The notes: generated from the letters alone by a model not told the origin. DNA of 64,000 nt from Nitrobacter sp. NHB1 (GCF_036964665.1 NZ_JBAMDA010000001.1:2518001-2582000), one strand, 5' to 3'; shown: positions 42,944-55,633, numbered from the stretch's first letter. Numbers and translations: made by a program.

Positions 42944-43519
42944 CTACACCGGCCGAACCTCGACCACCTCGGGCACGAAATGTTTCAGCAGGTTCTGGAT
43001 GCCGTTCCGCAAGGTCACGGTCGATGACGGGCATCCGGAGCACGAGCCCTTCATGTTCACATAGACGACGCCATCCTTGAAGCCGCGGAAGGTGATATCG
43101 CCGCCGTCGTCGGCGACTCCCGGCCGCACCCGCGTCTCGAGCAGATCCTTGATCAAGGTCACGGTCTCGGCGTCTGCTTCCTCGAAGAATTCAACGGCCT
43201 CATCTTTGTTGGCTTCGTCATTCCCCGCAGTTTCGCCGTCCGTCAACAGCGGCGCGCCCGACATGTAGTGTTCCATGATCACGCCGAGGATGGCCGGCTT
43301 GAGATGCTGCCAGTCGCTGGCGTCCTTCGTCACCGTGATGAAGTCCGAGCCATAGAATACGCCGGTGACGCCGTGCACGGCGAACAGCCTTACGGCAAGC
43401 TGCGAGCGGCCGGCCGAGTCGGGGCTGGTGAATTCCATGGTGCCCTTGCCGAGCACGGTGCGGCCCGGAAGGAACTTCAAGGTGGCGGGATTGGGGGTGG
43501 CTTCGGTCTGAATGAACAT
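42944..43519 (-). CDS. NifU-like (Nfu) iron-sulfur cluster scaffold
   Basis: 191 residues: an N-terminal Nfu-N domain (MFIQTEATPNPATLKFLPG) followed by a NifU C-terminal domain with the CxxC cluster site in MKGSCSGCPSSTVTL. It receives and delivers 4Fe-4S clusters to apoproteins. The acidic linker NDEANKDEAVEFFEEADAE separates the domains. It stands alone; no isc/suf genes are nearby. Confidence 0.93.
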   Translation of the reverse strand: MFIQTEATPNPATLKFLPGRTVLGKGTMEFTSPDSAGRSQLAVRLFAVHGVTGVFYGSDFITVTKDASDWQHLKPAILGVIMEHYMSGAPLLTDGETAGNDEANKDEAVEFFEEADAETVTLIKDLLETRVRPGVADDGGDITFRGFKDGVVYVNMKGSCSGCPSSTVTLRNGIQNLLKHFVPEVVEVRPV

Positions 43520-43712
43520 GGGTCTCTCCGTCGTCGCCGGTTCAAGGCCGGCGCGTAGGTTCCCTTAGCAGATAGCAATCGCAAAAGCACGATCAAGGGC
43601 GCTCGGGGCGGCCGTGCGGCCGAATGGGGTCTTGGAGCCGATTGCGGTCAGGTGGAATCGGGACCGTTCCCCGCCTCTCCCCACGGGAGAGGAGTTCTCG
43701 TCGCCGCAGGCG

Positions 43713-44207
43713 CTAGGACAGTGCATCGACCTCGTCGTCGGTCAGGCTGCCCGGCACGATCGTCACCGGAATCGGGAAGTTCCCGGCGGTTTTGGCCAGC
43801 GTCGTGATGATCGGGCCGGGGCCTTCGGGACCGCCGGCGGCGGCCAGCACCAGCATCGAAATATCGACGTCCTGGACGATGACATCGAGAATCTGTTCGA
43901 GCGGGTTGCCTTCGCGAATGACGCGTTCCGGCGTAATCGCGGCGATGCCGTTGGCCCGGCCGGAGGCGCGATCGAGCGCCGCGTTGGCGCCTTCATAGGC
44001 CTCGGCGCGCATCACCTCCGCGACGCCGAGCCATTCCTGATTGCGGTCTTCCGTCTCGATCACCCGCAACATGACGATGCCGCCGCCGACGCGGATGGCG
44101 CGGCGGCTCGCATAGTAGACCGCGCGGTCCCATTCCGCGCTGTCATCGACGACAACCAGATACTTCGGCTTGTGGCCCGTCTCGTAGCTTCGACGTTGTG
44201 CGCTCAT
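43713..44207 (-). CDS. Universal stress protein family
   Basis: 164 residues with the Usp fold: KYLVVVDDSAEWDRAVYYASRRA at the start (ATP-site Asp), then a C-terminal LVLAAAGGPEGPGPI loop in place of the usual G-x2-G-x9-GS signature. ATP binding is therefore unclear. The family helps survival under stress; the specific role is not known. It follows trpS on the same strand, downstream by 105 bp. Confidence 0.85.
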   Translation of the reverse strand: MSAQRRSYETGHKPKYLVVVDDSAEWDRAVYYASRRAIRVGGGIVMLRVIETEDRNQEWLGVAEVMRAEAYEGANAALDRASGRANGIAAITPERVIREGNPLEQILDVIVQDVDISMLVLAAAGGPEGPGPIITTLAKTAGNFPIPVTIVPGSLTDDEVDALS

Positions 44208-44312
44208 GCATGTCCCGGTGCTGAACCACGCGAACCCCGCTATGCTGCCACGGCGCGGGCGCCCGGGACAAGTCCGGCCATGATGCCGGAGAACTGCCTG
44301 TGCGAAGACGCT

Positions 44313-45356
44313 TTATCGCTTGTGGATGAAACCGACGATGTCCTTCACCGCGTTCATGGTTTCCGAGGCGATGGCGCGGGCGCGGTCGGCGCCCTCGATC
44401 AGAATCCCGTCGACATAGGCCGGATCTCCGGTCAGTCGTTTCATCTCTGCTGCGATCGGCGACAGCTTTGCGACTGCGAGATCGACGAGGTTGGATTTGA
44501 AGCCTGAGAACTGCGCGCCGCCGAACTGCGCGAGCACCTCGGGTTTGGCCTTCCCTGACAATGCCGCATAGATGCCGACGAGATTGTCGGCCTCGGGGCG
44601 GCTTTCCAGCCCCTTTTCCTCCGACGGCAGCGGCTCCGGATCGGTCTTGGCCTTGCGGATCTTTTGCGCGATGGTGTCGGCGTCGTCGGTGAGATTGATG
44701 CGCGAATAATCCGACGGATCCGACTTCGACATCTTCTTGGTGCCGTCGCGCAGGCTCATCACGCGCGTCGCAGGTCCGGTAATCACGGGCTCCGGCAGCG
44801 GAAAGAAACTGTCGCCGTGGCCGTTGGCGGCAATTGAAGCGGAAAAGTCGTTGTTGAATTTCTGCGCGATGTCGCGGCTGAGTTCGAGGTGCTGTTTCTG
44901 GTCCTCGCCCACCGGAACGTGCGTGGCGCGATAGAGCAGGATGTCCGAGGCCATCAGCACCGGATAATCGTACAGGCCGATCGACGCGTTCTCGCGATCC
45001 TTGCCGGCCTTTTCCTTGAACTGGGTCATGCGGTTGAGCCAGCCGAGCCGCGCCACGCAGTTGAACACCCAGGTCAGTTCGGCATGGCCCGCCACCTGAC
45101 TCTGGTTGAAGATGATGTGCTGCTTCGGATCGATGCCGCTGGCGATGAAGGCTGCCGTCACTTCGCGGGTGTTGCGGCGCAATTCATCCGGGCCGCCCCA
45201 GACGGCGACGGGAACGGTGATGGCATGGAGGTCGACCACGCAATAGAGGCATTCGTGGTCGGCCTGCAATTTCACGAAATTGACGATGGCGCCGAGATAA
45301 TTGCCGAGATGCAGATTGCCGGTCGGCTGAACGCCCGAAAAAACCCGTGTCGTCAT
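44313..45356 (-). CDS. trpS: Tryptophanyl-tRNA synthetase
   Basis: A class Ic synthetase of 347 residues that charges tRNA-Trp. The HIGH equivalent is in [16 protein letters not shown] and the KMSKS loop is [29 protein letters not shown] is the tRNA/Trp-binding signature. It lies downstream of murJ on the same strand, separated by a hairpin repeat. Confidence 0.98.
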   Translation of the reverse strand: MTTRVFSGVQPTGNLHLGNYLGAIVNFVKLQADHECLYCVVDLHAITVPVAVWGGPDELRRNTREVTAAFIASGIDPKQHIIFNQSQVAGHAELTWVFNCVARLGWLNRMTQFKEKAGKDRENASIGLYDYPVLMASDILLYRATHVPVGEDQKQHLELSRDIAQKFNNDFSASIAANGHGDSFFPLPEPVITGPATRVMSLRDGTKKMSKSDPSDYSRINLTDDADTIAQKIRKAKTDPEPLPSEEKGLESRPEADNLVGIYAALSGKAKPEVLAQFGGAQFSGFKSNLVDLAVAKLSPIAAEMKRLTGDPAYVDGILIEGADRARAIASETMNAVKDIVGFIHKR

Positions 45357-45455
45357 CGCTTCAGTTCCTGCTTGCCTGCGCGGTCCGTCGAAGGGCTGCG
45401 AAACGTGGCCCGATGCGTCGGTGCGTCGCGTCGTCCATTGCCACGCGCGGCTTTA

Positions 45456-45566
45456 GAGCATTTTCCGGCTAAGTGGAATCCGATTAGCGTGAAGAAAATG
45501 CTCTCAATCCATAACTCGCGCGTATTCTGATCGCAAAACCGGTATCCACTTTTGCGGAATACGCGC
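45456..45566. repeat. Two-hairpin repeat at the murJ 3' end
   Basis: GAGCATTTTC (45456-45465) pairs with GAAAATGCTC (45494-45503), and GCGCGTATTC (45518-45527) pairs with GAATACGCGC (45557-45566). The second stem touches the murJ stop codon and can act as its terminator. The unit contains ACCGGTATCCACTTTTG, a theme also found in family F. Confidence 0.75.
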
Positions 45567-47125
45567 TAGGCGCGCAAGCCGCCGGATCGCGAGCGCATCA
45601 GCGCGGCCTGTATGTCGTTCCGGTCGATCACCCGAAACAGCAGCAGAAGCAGACCATAGATCGCGATGCCGGCGGCGATCAGGATGACGAGCATGGCCGC
45701 CTGCAGCAATTCGTGCGCGCTCGGTATCGAGGGCGGCAGCCGAACGGCCAGCCACAAAAGCCCGCCCATCAGCACCGCGGCCAGCACAATGCGCGGCAGC
45801 CGCCGCCGTGCCTCGGCATCAATGGAAAATCCGAACGTCGCGGCGACGCTGCGGACCAGGCTCGCTGCATTGCTCCAGGCTCCGACCGCCACGGCGACGG
45901 CGATTCCGCCGACACCGAACAGTCGTCCCAATACGAGTGCGAGAACGATCGCGACCGCAATCCCCGTCAGCGCCGCCAGAAGCGGCGTCATGGTATTGCC
46001 GCGCGCGAAGAAAGCCGGGGACAGCGCCTTGATCAGGACATAAGCGGGCAGGGCGAGGCCGAGGCAACCGAGCGCCAGCGCCGTCGCTTGGGTGTCCGCC
46101 GCGGTAAACGCGCCGTGCTCGAACAGCACCCGCACGATCGGCTCGCTGAGGATCATCAGACCGAGCGTCGCGGGCAAAGCCAAGCCCGCCGCCAGTTCGA
46201 TCCCTCGCGACTCGGCATGGACCAGCGCGGGCCTGTCACCCTTGTTGAGGGCGCGACTCATTTCCGGCACCAGCACGGTGCCGATGGCGACGCCGACCAT
46301 CCCCAGCGGCAACTCGATCAGGCGGTTGGCGAAGTAGAGCCACGCCACGGCCGACGGCGATGTCGATGCGACGATCGCGCCGGCCACGATCAGCAGTTGC
46401 GGTCCTGAATTCGCGATCATGCCGGGGACGGCCTTGCGGGCAAAATCCCGCATCCCGGCATCGAACGATAGTCGCAAGGGACTTGCGAGGTTGTCGCGGT
46501 GACCCGGGATAGCAAGAACCAGCAGTTGCAGCAGGCCCGCGGCGCCCACGGTTGCCGCCATCGTCATTGCGGCGGAATGCGAGTCCCGATGCAACAGAAG
46601 CAGCACCGAGATAACGAGAATCAGGGCGAGGTTGAACAGTAGCGGTGAGAAGGATGTGACCGCAAAGCGATGTCGGGCGTTCATCAGGCTCATGATGACG
46701 GCCGCGGGGCCCGCGAAAGCCAGATAAGGCAGCATCAGCCGCGCATCGGTGATCGCGAGCTGCAAGCTGTCGCGGCCGACGAAACCCGGCGCTAGCACCG
46801 TCATGAGAAGCGGCATGGCCACGCCGGCGATCACGGCCAACGCGATCAGGGTTGCGCTCACGGTTCCGAGCACGGCGCCTGCGAAGGCCGATGCTGCGGC
46901 AAGGCCGCTGCCGTCGCGCAGCCGCATCCATGCCGGCACCAGCGCCGCATTCAGAGCGCCTTCACCGAGCATCCGGCGGATCACGGTGATGAGCTGAAAC
47001 GCCATCAGAAAAGCATCGGCGACCGGGCCTGCACCGAGCAGCGCCGCGGTCAGGGCATCGCGCGCAAATCCGAGCAGACGCGAGGCCAGCGTGCCCGAGG
47101 AGACGGTGAGGACGGAGCGGATCAT
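45566..47125 (-). CDS. murJ: MurJ, lipid II flippase
   Basis: MurJ moves lipid II across the inner membrane for peptidoglycan synthesis. It is a 519-residue polytopic MOP-family protein with about 13-14 helices. The N-terminus VSSGTLASRLLGFARDAL and GEGALNAALVPAW are family marks, and NARHRFAVTSFSPLLFN and GVAIGTVLVPEMSRAL lie further on. It may be cotranscribed with downstream trpS. Confidence 0.96.
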   Translation of the reverse strand: MIRSVLTVSSGTLASRLLGFARDALTAALLGAGPVADAFLMAFQLITVIRRMLGEGALNAALVPAWMRLRDGSGLAAASAFAGAVLGTVSATLIALAVIAGVAMPLLMTVLAPGFVGRDSLQLAITDARLMLPYLAFAGPAAVIMSLMNARHRFAVTSFSPLLFNLALILVISVLLLLHRDSHSAAMTMAATVGAAGLLQLLVLAIPGHRDNLASPLRLSFDAGMRDFARKAVPGMIANSGPQLLIVAGAIVASTSPSAVAWLYFANRLIELPLGMVGVAIGTVLVPEMSRALNKGDRPALVHAESRGIELAAGLALPATLGLMILSEPIVRVLFEHGAFTAADTQATALALGCLGLALPAYVLIKALSPAFFARGNTMTPLLAALTGIAVAIVLALVLGRLFGVGGIAVAVAVGAWSNAASLVRSVAATFGFSIDAEARRRLPRIVLAAVLMGGLLWLAVRLPPSIPSAHELLQAAMLVILIAAGIAIYGLLLLLFRVIDRNDIQAALMRSRSGGLRA

Positions 47126-47247
47126 GGCAATGTCGGCCGGGCCGTGCTTGATGGCAGGGAGGCGCCGTGATAGGCGGCACCTTCACTGGCCGAGGAGTCT
47201 GACCGGATTCCTCGCTTCACCGCAATTGCCAGAACGGGATATTCTTA

Positions 47248-48249
47248 ATGACTTCAGCGAAATACGACGTGCTCGGGATCGGCAATGCGATTTTCGACGT
47301 TCTGGTGCGGACCGACGAGGATTTTCTTGCCGCCCACGGCATGGTCAAGGGTGGCATGGCGCTGATCGACGAGGCGCGTGCCGCATCGATCTATGCCGAT
47401 ATGGGGCCTGCGACCGAAATGTCGGGCGGATCGGCCGCCAATACCATCGTCGGTCTCGCCGGGTTCGGCGCGCGCGCCGCCTATGTTGGCAAGGTGAAGG
47501 ACGATCAGATCGGCCGGCTTTATGCGCATGACATTCGCGCTGCGAAGGTGGCGTTCGATACGCCGCCTGCATCCGGCGGTCCGGCCACCGGCTGCTCCTA
47601 CATTCTGGTGACGCCGGACGGCGAGCGCACCATGAACACCTATCTCGGCGCCGCGCAGGATTTGTCGCCGGCCGATATCGATGAGGATGCCGTCGCAGCG
47701 GCGTCGATCCTCTATCTCGAGGGCTATCTCTGGGACCCCAAGGCCGCCAAGGAGGCGTTCCTCAAGGCGTCGCAGATCGCGCATGGGGCGCAGCGCCAGG
47801 TCGCGCTGACGCTGTCGGATGCGTTTTGCGTCGATCGCTACCGCGACGAGTTTCTCGGGTTGATGCGAACCGGCGCGGTCGATCTGCTTTTCGCCAACGA
47901 GACCGAGCTGCGTTCGCTCTACCAGACCTCGGACTTCGATATGGCGCTGGCGCAATTGCGCAAGGACATAGCGCTCGGCGTCGTCACCCGTAGCGAGAAG
48001 GGCTGCGTGGTCGCGACGACAGATAGCGTCGCCGCGGTGCCGGCATATCCGATCGACAGTCTGGTCGATACCACCGGCGCCGGCGATCTGTTCGCGGCAG
48101 GATTTTTGTTCGGACTGGTGCGCGGCGCGAGCCATGAAAACGCCGGCCGGCTCGGCGCGCTCGCCGCGGCCGAGGTGATCCAGCACATCGGCGCCCGGCC
48201 GCAGGTGTCGCTGAAGCAACTGGCGCAGGAAAACGGGCTGCCGGTGTGA
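47248..48249 (+). CDS. PfkB-family carbohydrate/nucleoside kinase
   Basis: 333 residues with the ribokinase fold. The substrate side has IGNAIFDVLVR and MSGGSAANTIVGLAGFGA; the catalytic signature is VDTTGAGDLFAAGFLFG (DTxGAGD anion hole and base Asp). Alphaproteobacterial relatives are usually annotated as adenosine kinase. Substrate cannot be told from sequence. GGGA precedes the ATG. It is divergent from murJ and convergent with the pirin gene, whose stop is 8 bp away. Confidence 0.88.
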   Translation: MTSAKYDVLGIGNAIFDVLVRTDEDFLAAHGMVKGGMALIDEARAASIYADMGPATEMSGGSAANTIVGLAGFGARAAYVGKVKDDQIGRLYAHDIRAAKVAFDTPPASGGPATGCSYILVTPDGERTMNTYLGAAQDLSPADIDEDAVAAASILYLEGYLWDPKAAKEAFLKASQIAHGAQRQVALTLSDAFCVDRYRDEFLGLMRTGAVDLLFANETELRSLYQTSDFDMALAQLRKDIALGVVTRSEKGCVVATTDSVAAVPAYPIDSLVDTTGAGDLFAAGFLFGLVRGASHENAGRLGALAAAEVIQHIGARPQVSLKQLAQENGLPV

Positions 48250-48256
48250 GAGCAGG

Positions 48257-49177
48257 TCAGTTTTCCGGCAGTGGAATGAACTCGTGCTCGTTCGGCACAT
48301 GGGCGAAGCGGCCGGTTTTCCAGTCTTCTTTGGCCTGCTCGATGCGTTCCTTGCTGGAGGAGACGAAATTCCACCAGATGTGGCGCGGCCCCTCCAGCGC
48401 GTCGCCGCCCAGAAACATCATCCGCGTGGGCTTTGTCGCCCGCACCGTGATGCGGTCGCCGGGACGGAAAACGAGGAGTTGCGGCGCTTCGTGACGGTCG
48501 CCCGCGATCTCGATCTCGCCATCGACGATATAGATCGCGCGCTCCTCGTGATCCGCATCCAGCGGCGCGCTCATGCCGGCATCGAGTGAGACCTCGACGT
48601 AGAACCACGGCGACACCATCTCGACCGGCGAGACCGCGCCGAACGAATTGCCGGCGATGACGCGAGCGCGGAATCCCTTGTCCTGCACGGTCGGCAGGCT
48701 GTCGGCGCCGTAGTGCTGGAACGACGGCGCGATCTCCTCCTTGCCCCTGGGCAGCGCGATCCAGCTTTGCAGGCCGAGCATCTTCTGCCCGCTTGCGCGC
48801 TGCGCATCCGGCGTGCGCTCCGAGTGTGCGATGCCGCCGCCCGCGGTCATCAGGTTCATGGCGCCGGGCTGTATCTCCTGGATGTTGCCCTCGCTGTCGC
48901 GGTGCATGATGCTGCCATCGAACAGATAGGTGACGGTGGCGAGCCCGATATGCGGATGCGGCCGCACGTCCATGCCTTTGCCGGAGACGAACTGCACCGG
49001 ACCGAAATGGTCGAAGAAGATGAAGGGACCGACCATCTGTCGCCTGCCGTGCGGCAGCGCGCGGCGCACGGCGAAGCCGTCGCCGAGGTCGCGAATCCGC
49101 GGCACGATGACAAGCTCCAGCGCGTCGCATGTCAGGGGATCGCCGAGAACGGGATCGTTGGAGGGAAGCCAGCTCAT
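48257..49177 (-). CDS. Pirin family protein
   Basis: 306 residues from the ATG at 49177, with GGAGG close upstream; the frame runs on upstream without homology. It is a bicupin fold. The metal ligands match pirin: the two His in VRPHPHIGLATVTY, and His/Glu in GGGIAHSERTP. Some relatives are quercetin dioxygenases, others regulators, so the role here is open. Confidence 0.92.
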   Translation of the reverse strand: MSWLPSNDPVLGDPLTCDALELVIVPRIRDLGDGFAVRRALPHGRRQMVGPFIFFDHFGPVQFVSGKGMDVRPHPHIGLATVTYLFDGSIMHRDSEGNIQEIQPGAMNLMTAGGGIAHSERTPDAQRASGQKMLGLQSWIALPRGKEEIAPSFQHYGADSLPTVQDKGFRARVIAGNSFGAVSPVEMVSPWFYVEVSLDAGMSAPLDADHEERAIYIVDGEIEIAGDRHEAPQLLVFRPGDRITVRATKPTRMMFLGGDALEGPRHIWWNFVSSSKERIEQAKEDWKTGRFAHVPNEHEFIPLPEN

Positions 49178-49389
49178 GTCGCCTCCGTGAAAGCATGACG
49201 GTTGAATTCTATTATCGTGCGCGACTGCCGCGCTGACAACAGCGTTCACCGGACGCCGCCCGGTTCCGGCTTCACGAAACGGTCGCCATGCACGAGGTGC
49301 GGCGCGCAGCCGCCGGGCCCCATCATAAAGTCGGAGCGCCTTTGGCAGGCCGTTTTGATACAAACTTGCATCACACGGAGGAACCGATC

Positions 49390-49674
49390 ATGGCAAAAGG
49401 TTATTGGGTCGTGCGCGTCTCGGTTCACGATTCCGCGCGCTATCCCGACTATCTCGCCGCCGCCAAGCCCGCGTTTGAAAAATTCGGCGCCACCTTCATC
49501 GTGGGTGGCGGTCCATTCGATTCGATGGAAGGCACCTCGCGCGACCGCAATGTGGTGGTCGAGTTCAAGGACCTCGCCACCGCGAAGGCGTGCTATCAAA
49601 GTTCCGAATATCAGGCCGCGAAGGCAATCCGCCAGACATGTTCGGAAGCCGACTTCATTATCATCGAAGGCTGA
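49390..49674 (+). CDS. DUF1330-family small protein
   Basis: 94 residues from the ATG at 49390 with GGAGG upstream. MAKGYWVVRVSVHD, then FGATFIVGGGPFDSMEG and RNVVVEFKDLATAKACY, fit the ferredoxin-like dimeric alpha-beta barrel family DUF1330. It is a cytosolic protein whose function is unknown. Confidence 0.88.
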   Translation: MAKGYWVVRVSVHDSARYPDYLAAAKPAFEKFGATFIVGGGPFDSMEGTSRDRNVVVEFKDLATAKACYQSSEYQAAKAIRQTCSEADFIIIEG

Positions 49675-49726
49675 TCCGCCGCGCGCCGGCGCGGGAACGC
49701 CTTATTCTTTTGATATCCTTTTGATG

Positions 49727-49775
49727 GAGCATGATCCTATCCGAAAACCGGTTCCTACGTTTCGGGATCATGCTC
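49727..49775. repeat. Short palindromic repeat unit
   Basis: GAGCATGATCC pairs with GGATCATGCTC, and the interior CCGAAAACCGG and TTTCGG can extend the stem. It is intergenic between DUF1330 and DUF4336 genes on the same strand. Units with this ATGATC/GATCAT theme are widespread in Bradyrhizobiaceae, from memory. Confidence 0.75.
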
Positions 49776-49822
49776 TGGCGGCGGCATTGCGCTGACGGTC
49801 GTGCCGCATCACAGGTCGCATC

Positions 49823-50566
49823 ATGGAACGGGATTCGCTCGCTACCTATCCGCCGCTCGACACGCTCAAGCGCGTGGCCGACGATGTCTGGATCGTCGAT
49901 GGCCCTGTGATCCGGTTCGGCCCGCCGTTGCTGAAGATGCCGTTTTCGACCCGCATGACGATCATCCGCATCGGCGGCGATTTGCTGATCCATTCGCCGA
50001 CGCTGCTGACGGCTGAACTCAAGACGGAAGTCGAAGGCCTCGGCCGCCCGCGCTGGATCGTCGGACCGAACCGGATCCACTACTCGTGGATTCCGGATTG
50101 GCATACGGTCTTTCCCGGCGCGGGGGTCTATCTGGCGCCGCGCATCCGCGAGCAGGCAGGCGGCCGCATCGATTTCGATTGTCAGGCGCTTGATCGCGGC
50201 CGGGGCTATCCCTGGGATAGCGACGTCGCCACGCTTCCGGTCGAGGGGAACTACATGACGGAGGTCGTCTTCTTCCACCGCAAAAGCCGGACGCTGGTGC
50301 TGACCGACCTGATCGAGAACTTCGAGCCGCCCAAGCTGGGTTCATTGCTCGCGCGCGTGCTGACGTGGCTCGGCGGCGCGCAGGATCCGGACGGATCGAT
50401 GCCGCGCGACATGCGCCTATCCTATCGCGACAAGGCGGGACTGAGGGGTGCGGTTGAAACCATGATCGGCTGGAATCCGGAACGGATCGTTTTGGCCCAC
50501 GGCCGCTGGTACGATTGCAACGGTACGGACGAACTGCGTCGCGCGTTCCGCTGGCTGTTGGGATAG
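49823..50566 (+). CDS. DUF4336-family protein (metallo-beta-lactamase-like)
   Basis: 247 residues. The pattern DDVWIVDGPVIRFGPP, then MTIIRIGGDLLIHSPTLL and VGPNRIHYSWIPDWHTVFP with several histidines, and a final RIVLAHGRWYDCNG fits DUF4336, a distant relative of the metallo-beta-lactamase fold. The classical HxHxDH motif is missing, so catalysis is uncertain. No pathway link from neighbours. Confidence 0.8.
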   Translation: MERDSLATYPPLDTLKRVADDVWIVDGPVIRFGPPLLKMPFSTRMTIIRIGGDLLIHSPTLLTAELKTEVEGLGRPRWIVGPNRIHYSWIPDWHTVFPGAGVYLAPRIREQAGGRIDFDCQALDRGRGYPWDSDVATLPVEGNYMTEVVFFHRKSRTLVLTDLIENFEPPKLGSLLARVLTWLGGAQDPDGSMPRDMRLSYRDKAGLRGAVETMIGWNPERIVLAHGRWYDCNGTDELRRAFRWLLG

Positions 50567-50594
50567 GCGTCCGCGCGATTCCCGGGAGACCCGG

Positions 50595-51197
50595 TCAGTC
50601 GAACAGGCCGAATGGATTCCAGCCGGTGTTGCGGGCGTAGCGGGGAGGCGGAGGCCGCTCGGCGTTTGTTGCAATCCTCGCGCGGCTGCGGGCGTGAGCG
50701 ATGTGCTTGCGCGGCGGCCTGGTCTTCTCAGCGACCTTCGGGTGTTCGACGGTCGTTCCCTTGGGCATTTCCGCCCGCGCTTCGTAGACGTGATTCGCCG
50801 GCAGATAGCGGAGCTGGCGTTCCCATTGCAGACGGTCGGCGGTGGGAGCGAGGGTAGCGACATCCGGATAGACGATAGGTTGAGGATCATGCTTCGACCG
50901 CTCGAAGCGTTTCTCGGAGCGCCGCCAGTCATCGATCGAGCTGAGAACTGTCGATGCCGCCCCCAAATCCGTCGATGCCAAGTCCTTTGATTTCAAGTCC
51001 TTTGGTACCAAGTTCTTGGAAGCCAGTTCCTTGGATTTCGAGTCCTCGGATTTCAGGCCGGTCGATCCCGCACCTGCGGATGCAACGGTCGCCGGATGCG
51101 CGTCGGTGCCCGCATCGCCGGGCCACATCCAGTTGGCGACAAAAAGCAGGCCGACCAGACAGCAACCCATTACCAGAAAATAACGAAAAACCGGCAT
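50595..51197 (-). CDS. Membrane-anchored hypothetical protein with a pentapeptide-like Lys/Asp/Leu repeat
   Basis: 200 residues from the ATG at 51197. An N-terminal membrane helix (VFRYFLVMGCCLVGLLFVAN) is followed by a periplasmic part. Its first segment has short SK[DEN]L-type units in tandem (SKELASKNLVPKDLKSKDLA) encoded by degenerate 15-bp repeats at about 50975-51060. The C-terminal half is basic (RKHIAHARSRARI) and Pro-rich. I do not recognise the family. Codon use seems ordinary. Confidence 0.65.
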   Translation of the reverse strand: MPVFRYFLVMGCCLVGLLFVANWMWPGDAGTDAHPATVASAGAGSTGLKSEDSKSKELASKNLVPKDLKSKDLASTDLGAASTVLSSIDDWRRSEKRFERSKHDPQPIVYPDVATLAPTADRLQWERQLRYLPANHVYEARAEMPKGTTVEHPKVAEKTRPPRKHIAHARSRARIATNAERPPPPRYARNTGWNPFGLFD

Positions 51198-51451
51198 CAC
51201 AACACCAACGCCTACTCAAACAAACAAAACGCCGCCCGCAGCAGTAAGTTCCCCCAAGGCGGGTTTAGGTTCAAGCCAATCTCGGGAATATGGTTCACGC
51301 GTTGGAATTCGGAATGTTTTGCCGCCAGTTGCCACGAATATGTGACCGCGAGACCATGCGTTAGCGCTCTGCCCGGCAAGCCGGGCAGTTGCGGAAAGAT
51401 AAGTGAGTAGCTTTAACGTCAGGACGGCTGGACAACCCAACCCTGCGGCGC

Positions 51452-52585
51452 ATGATCTCATATTTGAAACGCACGGCAACGCGACTGTGGTCGCGAAAGG
51501 TGGAGTTGGGCCTGGGCGTCCGGGTCACGGCGGCCGCCTTCGCCGCACTCGTCGTCGCGATCGCGCTGCATCTGCGGCTGCCGCTGTGGGCTGTGCTGAC
51601 AGCGATCATCGTGACGCAGATGAGCGTCGGCCGTTCGCTGAAAGCAACGCGCGACTATCTCATCGGCACCATCGGCGGTGCGCTCTACGGCGGGGCGATC
51701 GCGATCCTGATCCCGCATTCCGGCGAAAGCGGGCTGCTCGCGGTGCTGGTGCTGGCGGTGGCGCCGCTGGCCTTCCTGGCGGCGATCAATCCGAGCCTGA
51801 ATGTCGCAACCGTGACCGCGATCATCGTGCTGCTGCTGCCGACGATGGGGCAGATGTCGCCGCTCGAATCCGCCATCGACCGCATCCTGGAGGTGACGGT
51901 CGGCGCGATCACCGGGCTTCTGGTGTCATTCCTGGTGCTGCCATCACGTGCCTACGGCCAGATTCGCGTCAATGCGGCGCGCGTGCTGAACCTCCTTGCC
52001 GACGCACTGCAGGAATTGCTCGCGGGCCTCACGCGCGGCCGCGACAATGACGCGCTTCACGCGCTTCAGGATGGAATAGGGCATGCCATCAACGGGCTGA
52101 ACGCGATCGGTATCGAGGCCGAACGCGAGCGCTCGGCGCGGCTGTCTCATGGGCCGGATACCGGCCCGTTGTTGCGTACCGTGTTACGGCTGCGGCATGA
52201 CGTCGTGATGATCGGACGCGCCACGGTGACGCCGCTTCCGATCAATCTTCAGTCGCGGCTCGCGCAGCCGCTCGCGAGGCTTAGCGATGCCATGAACAGT
52301 TATCTGAAGGCCTCTGCCGAGGCATTGCGGCTTGGCGCGCCCGCGCCGGCGCTCTTGCCGGTGCAGACGGCGCTCGAGGCCTATGCCGCGGAGATCGCGG
52401 CGATGCGTCGGGAGGGGCTGACGCGCGGATTGCCGGGCGACATGACCGAGCGATTTTTTGCGCTAGGCTTTTCGCTGGAACAGATGCGGCAGAATCTGGG
52501 AGACCTCGAACGATACATCCGGGAATGGACCGACCGGCCGAAATCGGCGGCCAAAAACGATGAGGGCGCTGCGGGGACGGGATAG
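51452..52585 (+). CDS. FUSC-family membrane protein
   Basis: 377 residues. The N-terminal 160 hold about six membrane helices (TAAAFAALVVAIALHL, LAVLVLAVAPLAFLAAI, VTVGAITGLLVSFLVLP) in the FUSC / aromatic-acid-exporter arrangement, with TAIIVTQMSVGRSLKAT between. The C-terminal half is a long helical cytoplasmic domain. It is probably an efflux component for aromatic acids or related compounds; no partner HlyD-type gene is beside it. Confidence 0.85.
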   Translation: MISYLKRTATRLWSRKVELGLGVRVTAAAFAALVVAIALHLRLPLWAVLTAIIVTQMSVGRSLKATRDYLIGTIGGALYGGAIAILIPHSGESGLLAVLVLAVAPLAFLAAINPSLNVATVTAIIVLLLPTMGQMSPLESAIDRILEVTVGAITGLLVSFLVLPSRAYGQIRVNAARVLNLLADALQELLAGLTRGRDNDALHALQDGIGHAINGLNAIGIEAERERSARLSHGPDTGPLLRTVLRLRHDVVMIGRATVTPLPINLQSRLAQPLARLSDAMNSYLKASAEALRLGAPAPALLPVQTALEAYAAEIAAMRREGLTRGLPGDMTERFFALGFSLEQMRQNLGDLERYIREWTDRPKSAAKNDEGAAGTG

Positions 52586-52660
52586 CCTTCGGCCTTTCGG
52601 CCAGGCAATGACGGCGACCAGGACGCGTGTGGGGACGGCGCGACAACAGGCGCGGCCGAC

Positions 52661-55426
<2,766 letters not shown>

Positions 55427-55633
55427 ATGGCCCACAACTACGCGATCAACGATGACGTCCACCATCAGCTTCAGGGCCCGCAGGGCCGCGCCGATGTGAA
55501 GGAACGCAGTATCTATACCGTTGTTTCTCGCCTGCCGATCGAGGCTGACGGTCGCCCGCGCTACCGCATCAAGAGCAAGACCGACAATATCGAGCGGGTC
55601 GTCACCGAGGAACAGATCAGCCGGCTGGTTTGA
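55427..55633 (+). CDS. Small hypothetical protein (68 residues)
   Basis: MAHNYAINDDVHHQLQGPQG, then RSIYTVVSRLPIEADGRPRY and a short end. It is compact, hydrophilic and without a signal. The frame ends cleanly before a repeat, and the start has GAGA upstream. It resembles small conserved proteins of this family group, but I do not know a function. It is placed between gyrB and recF on the opposite strand. Confidence 0.65.
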   Translation: MAHNYAINDDVHHQLQGPQGRADVKERSIYTVVSRLPIEADGRPRYRIKSKTDNIERVVTEEQISRLV

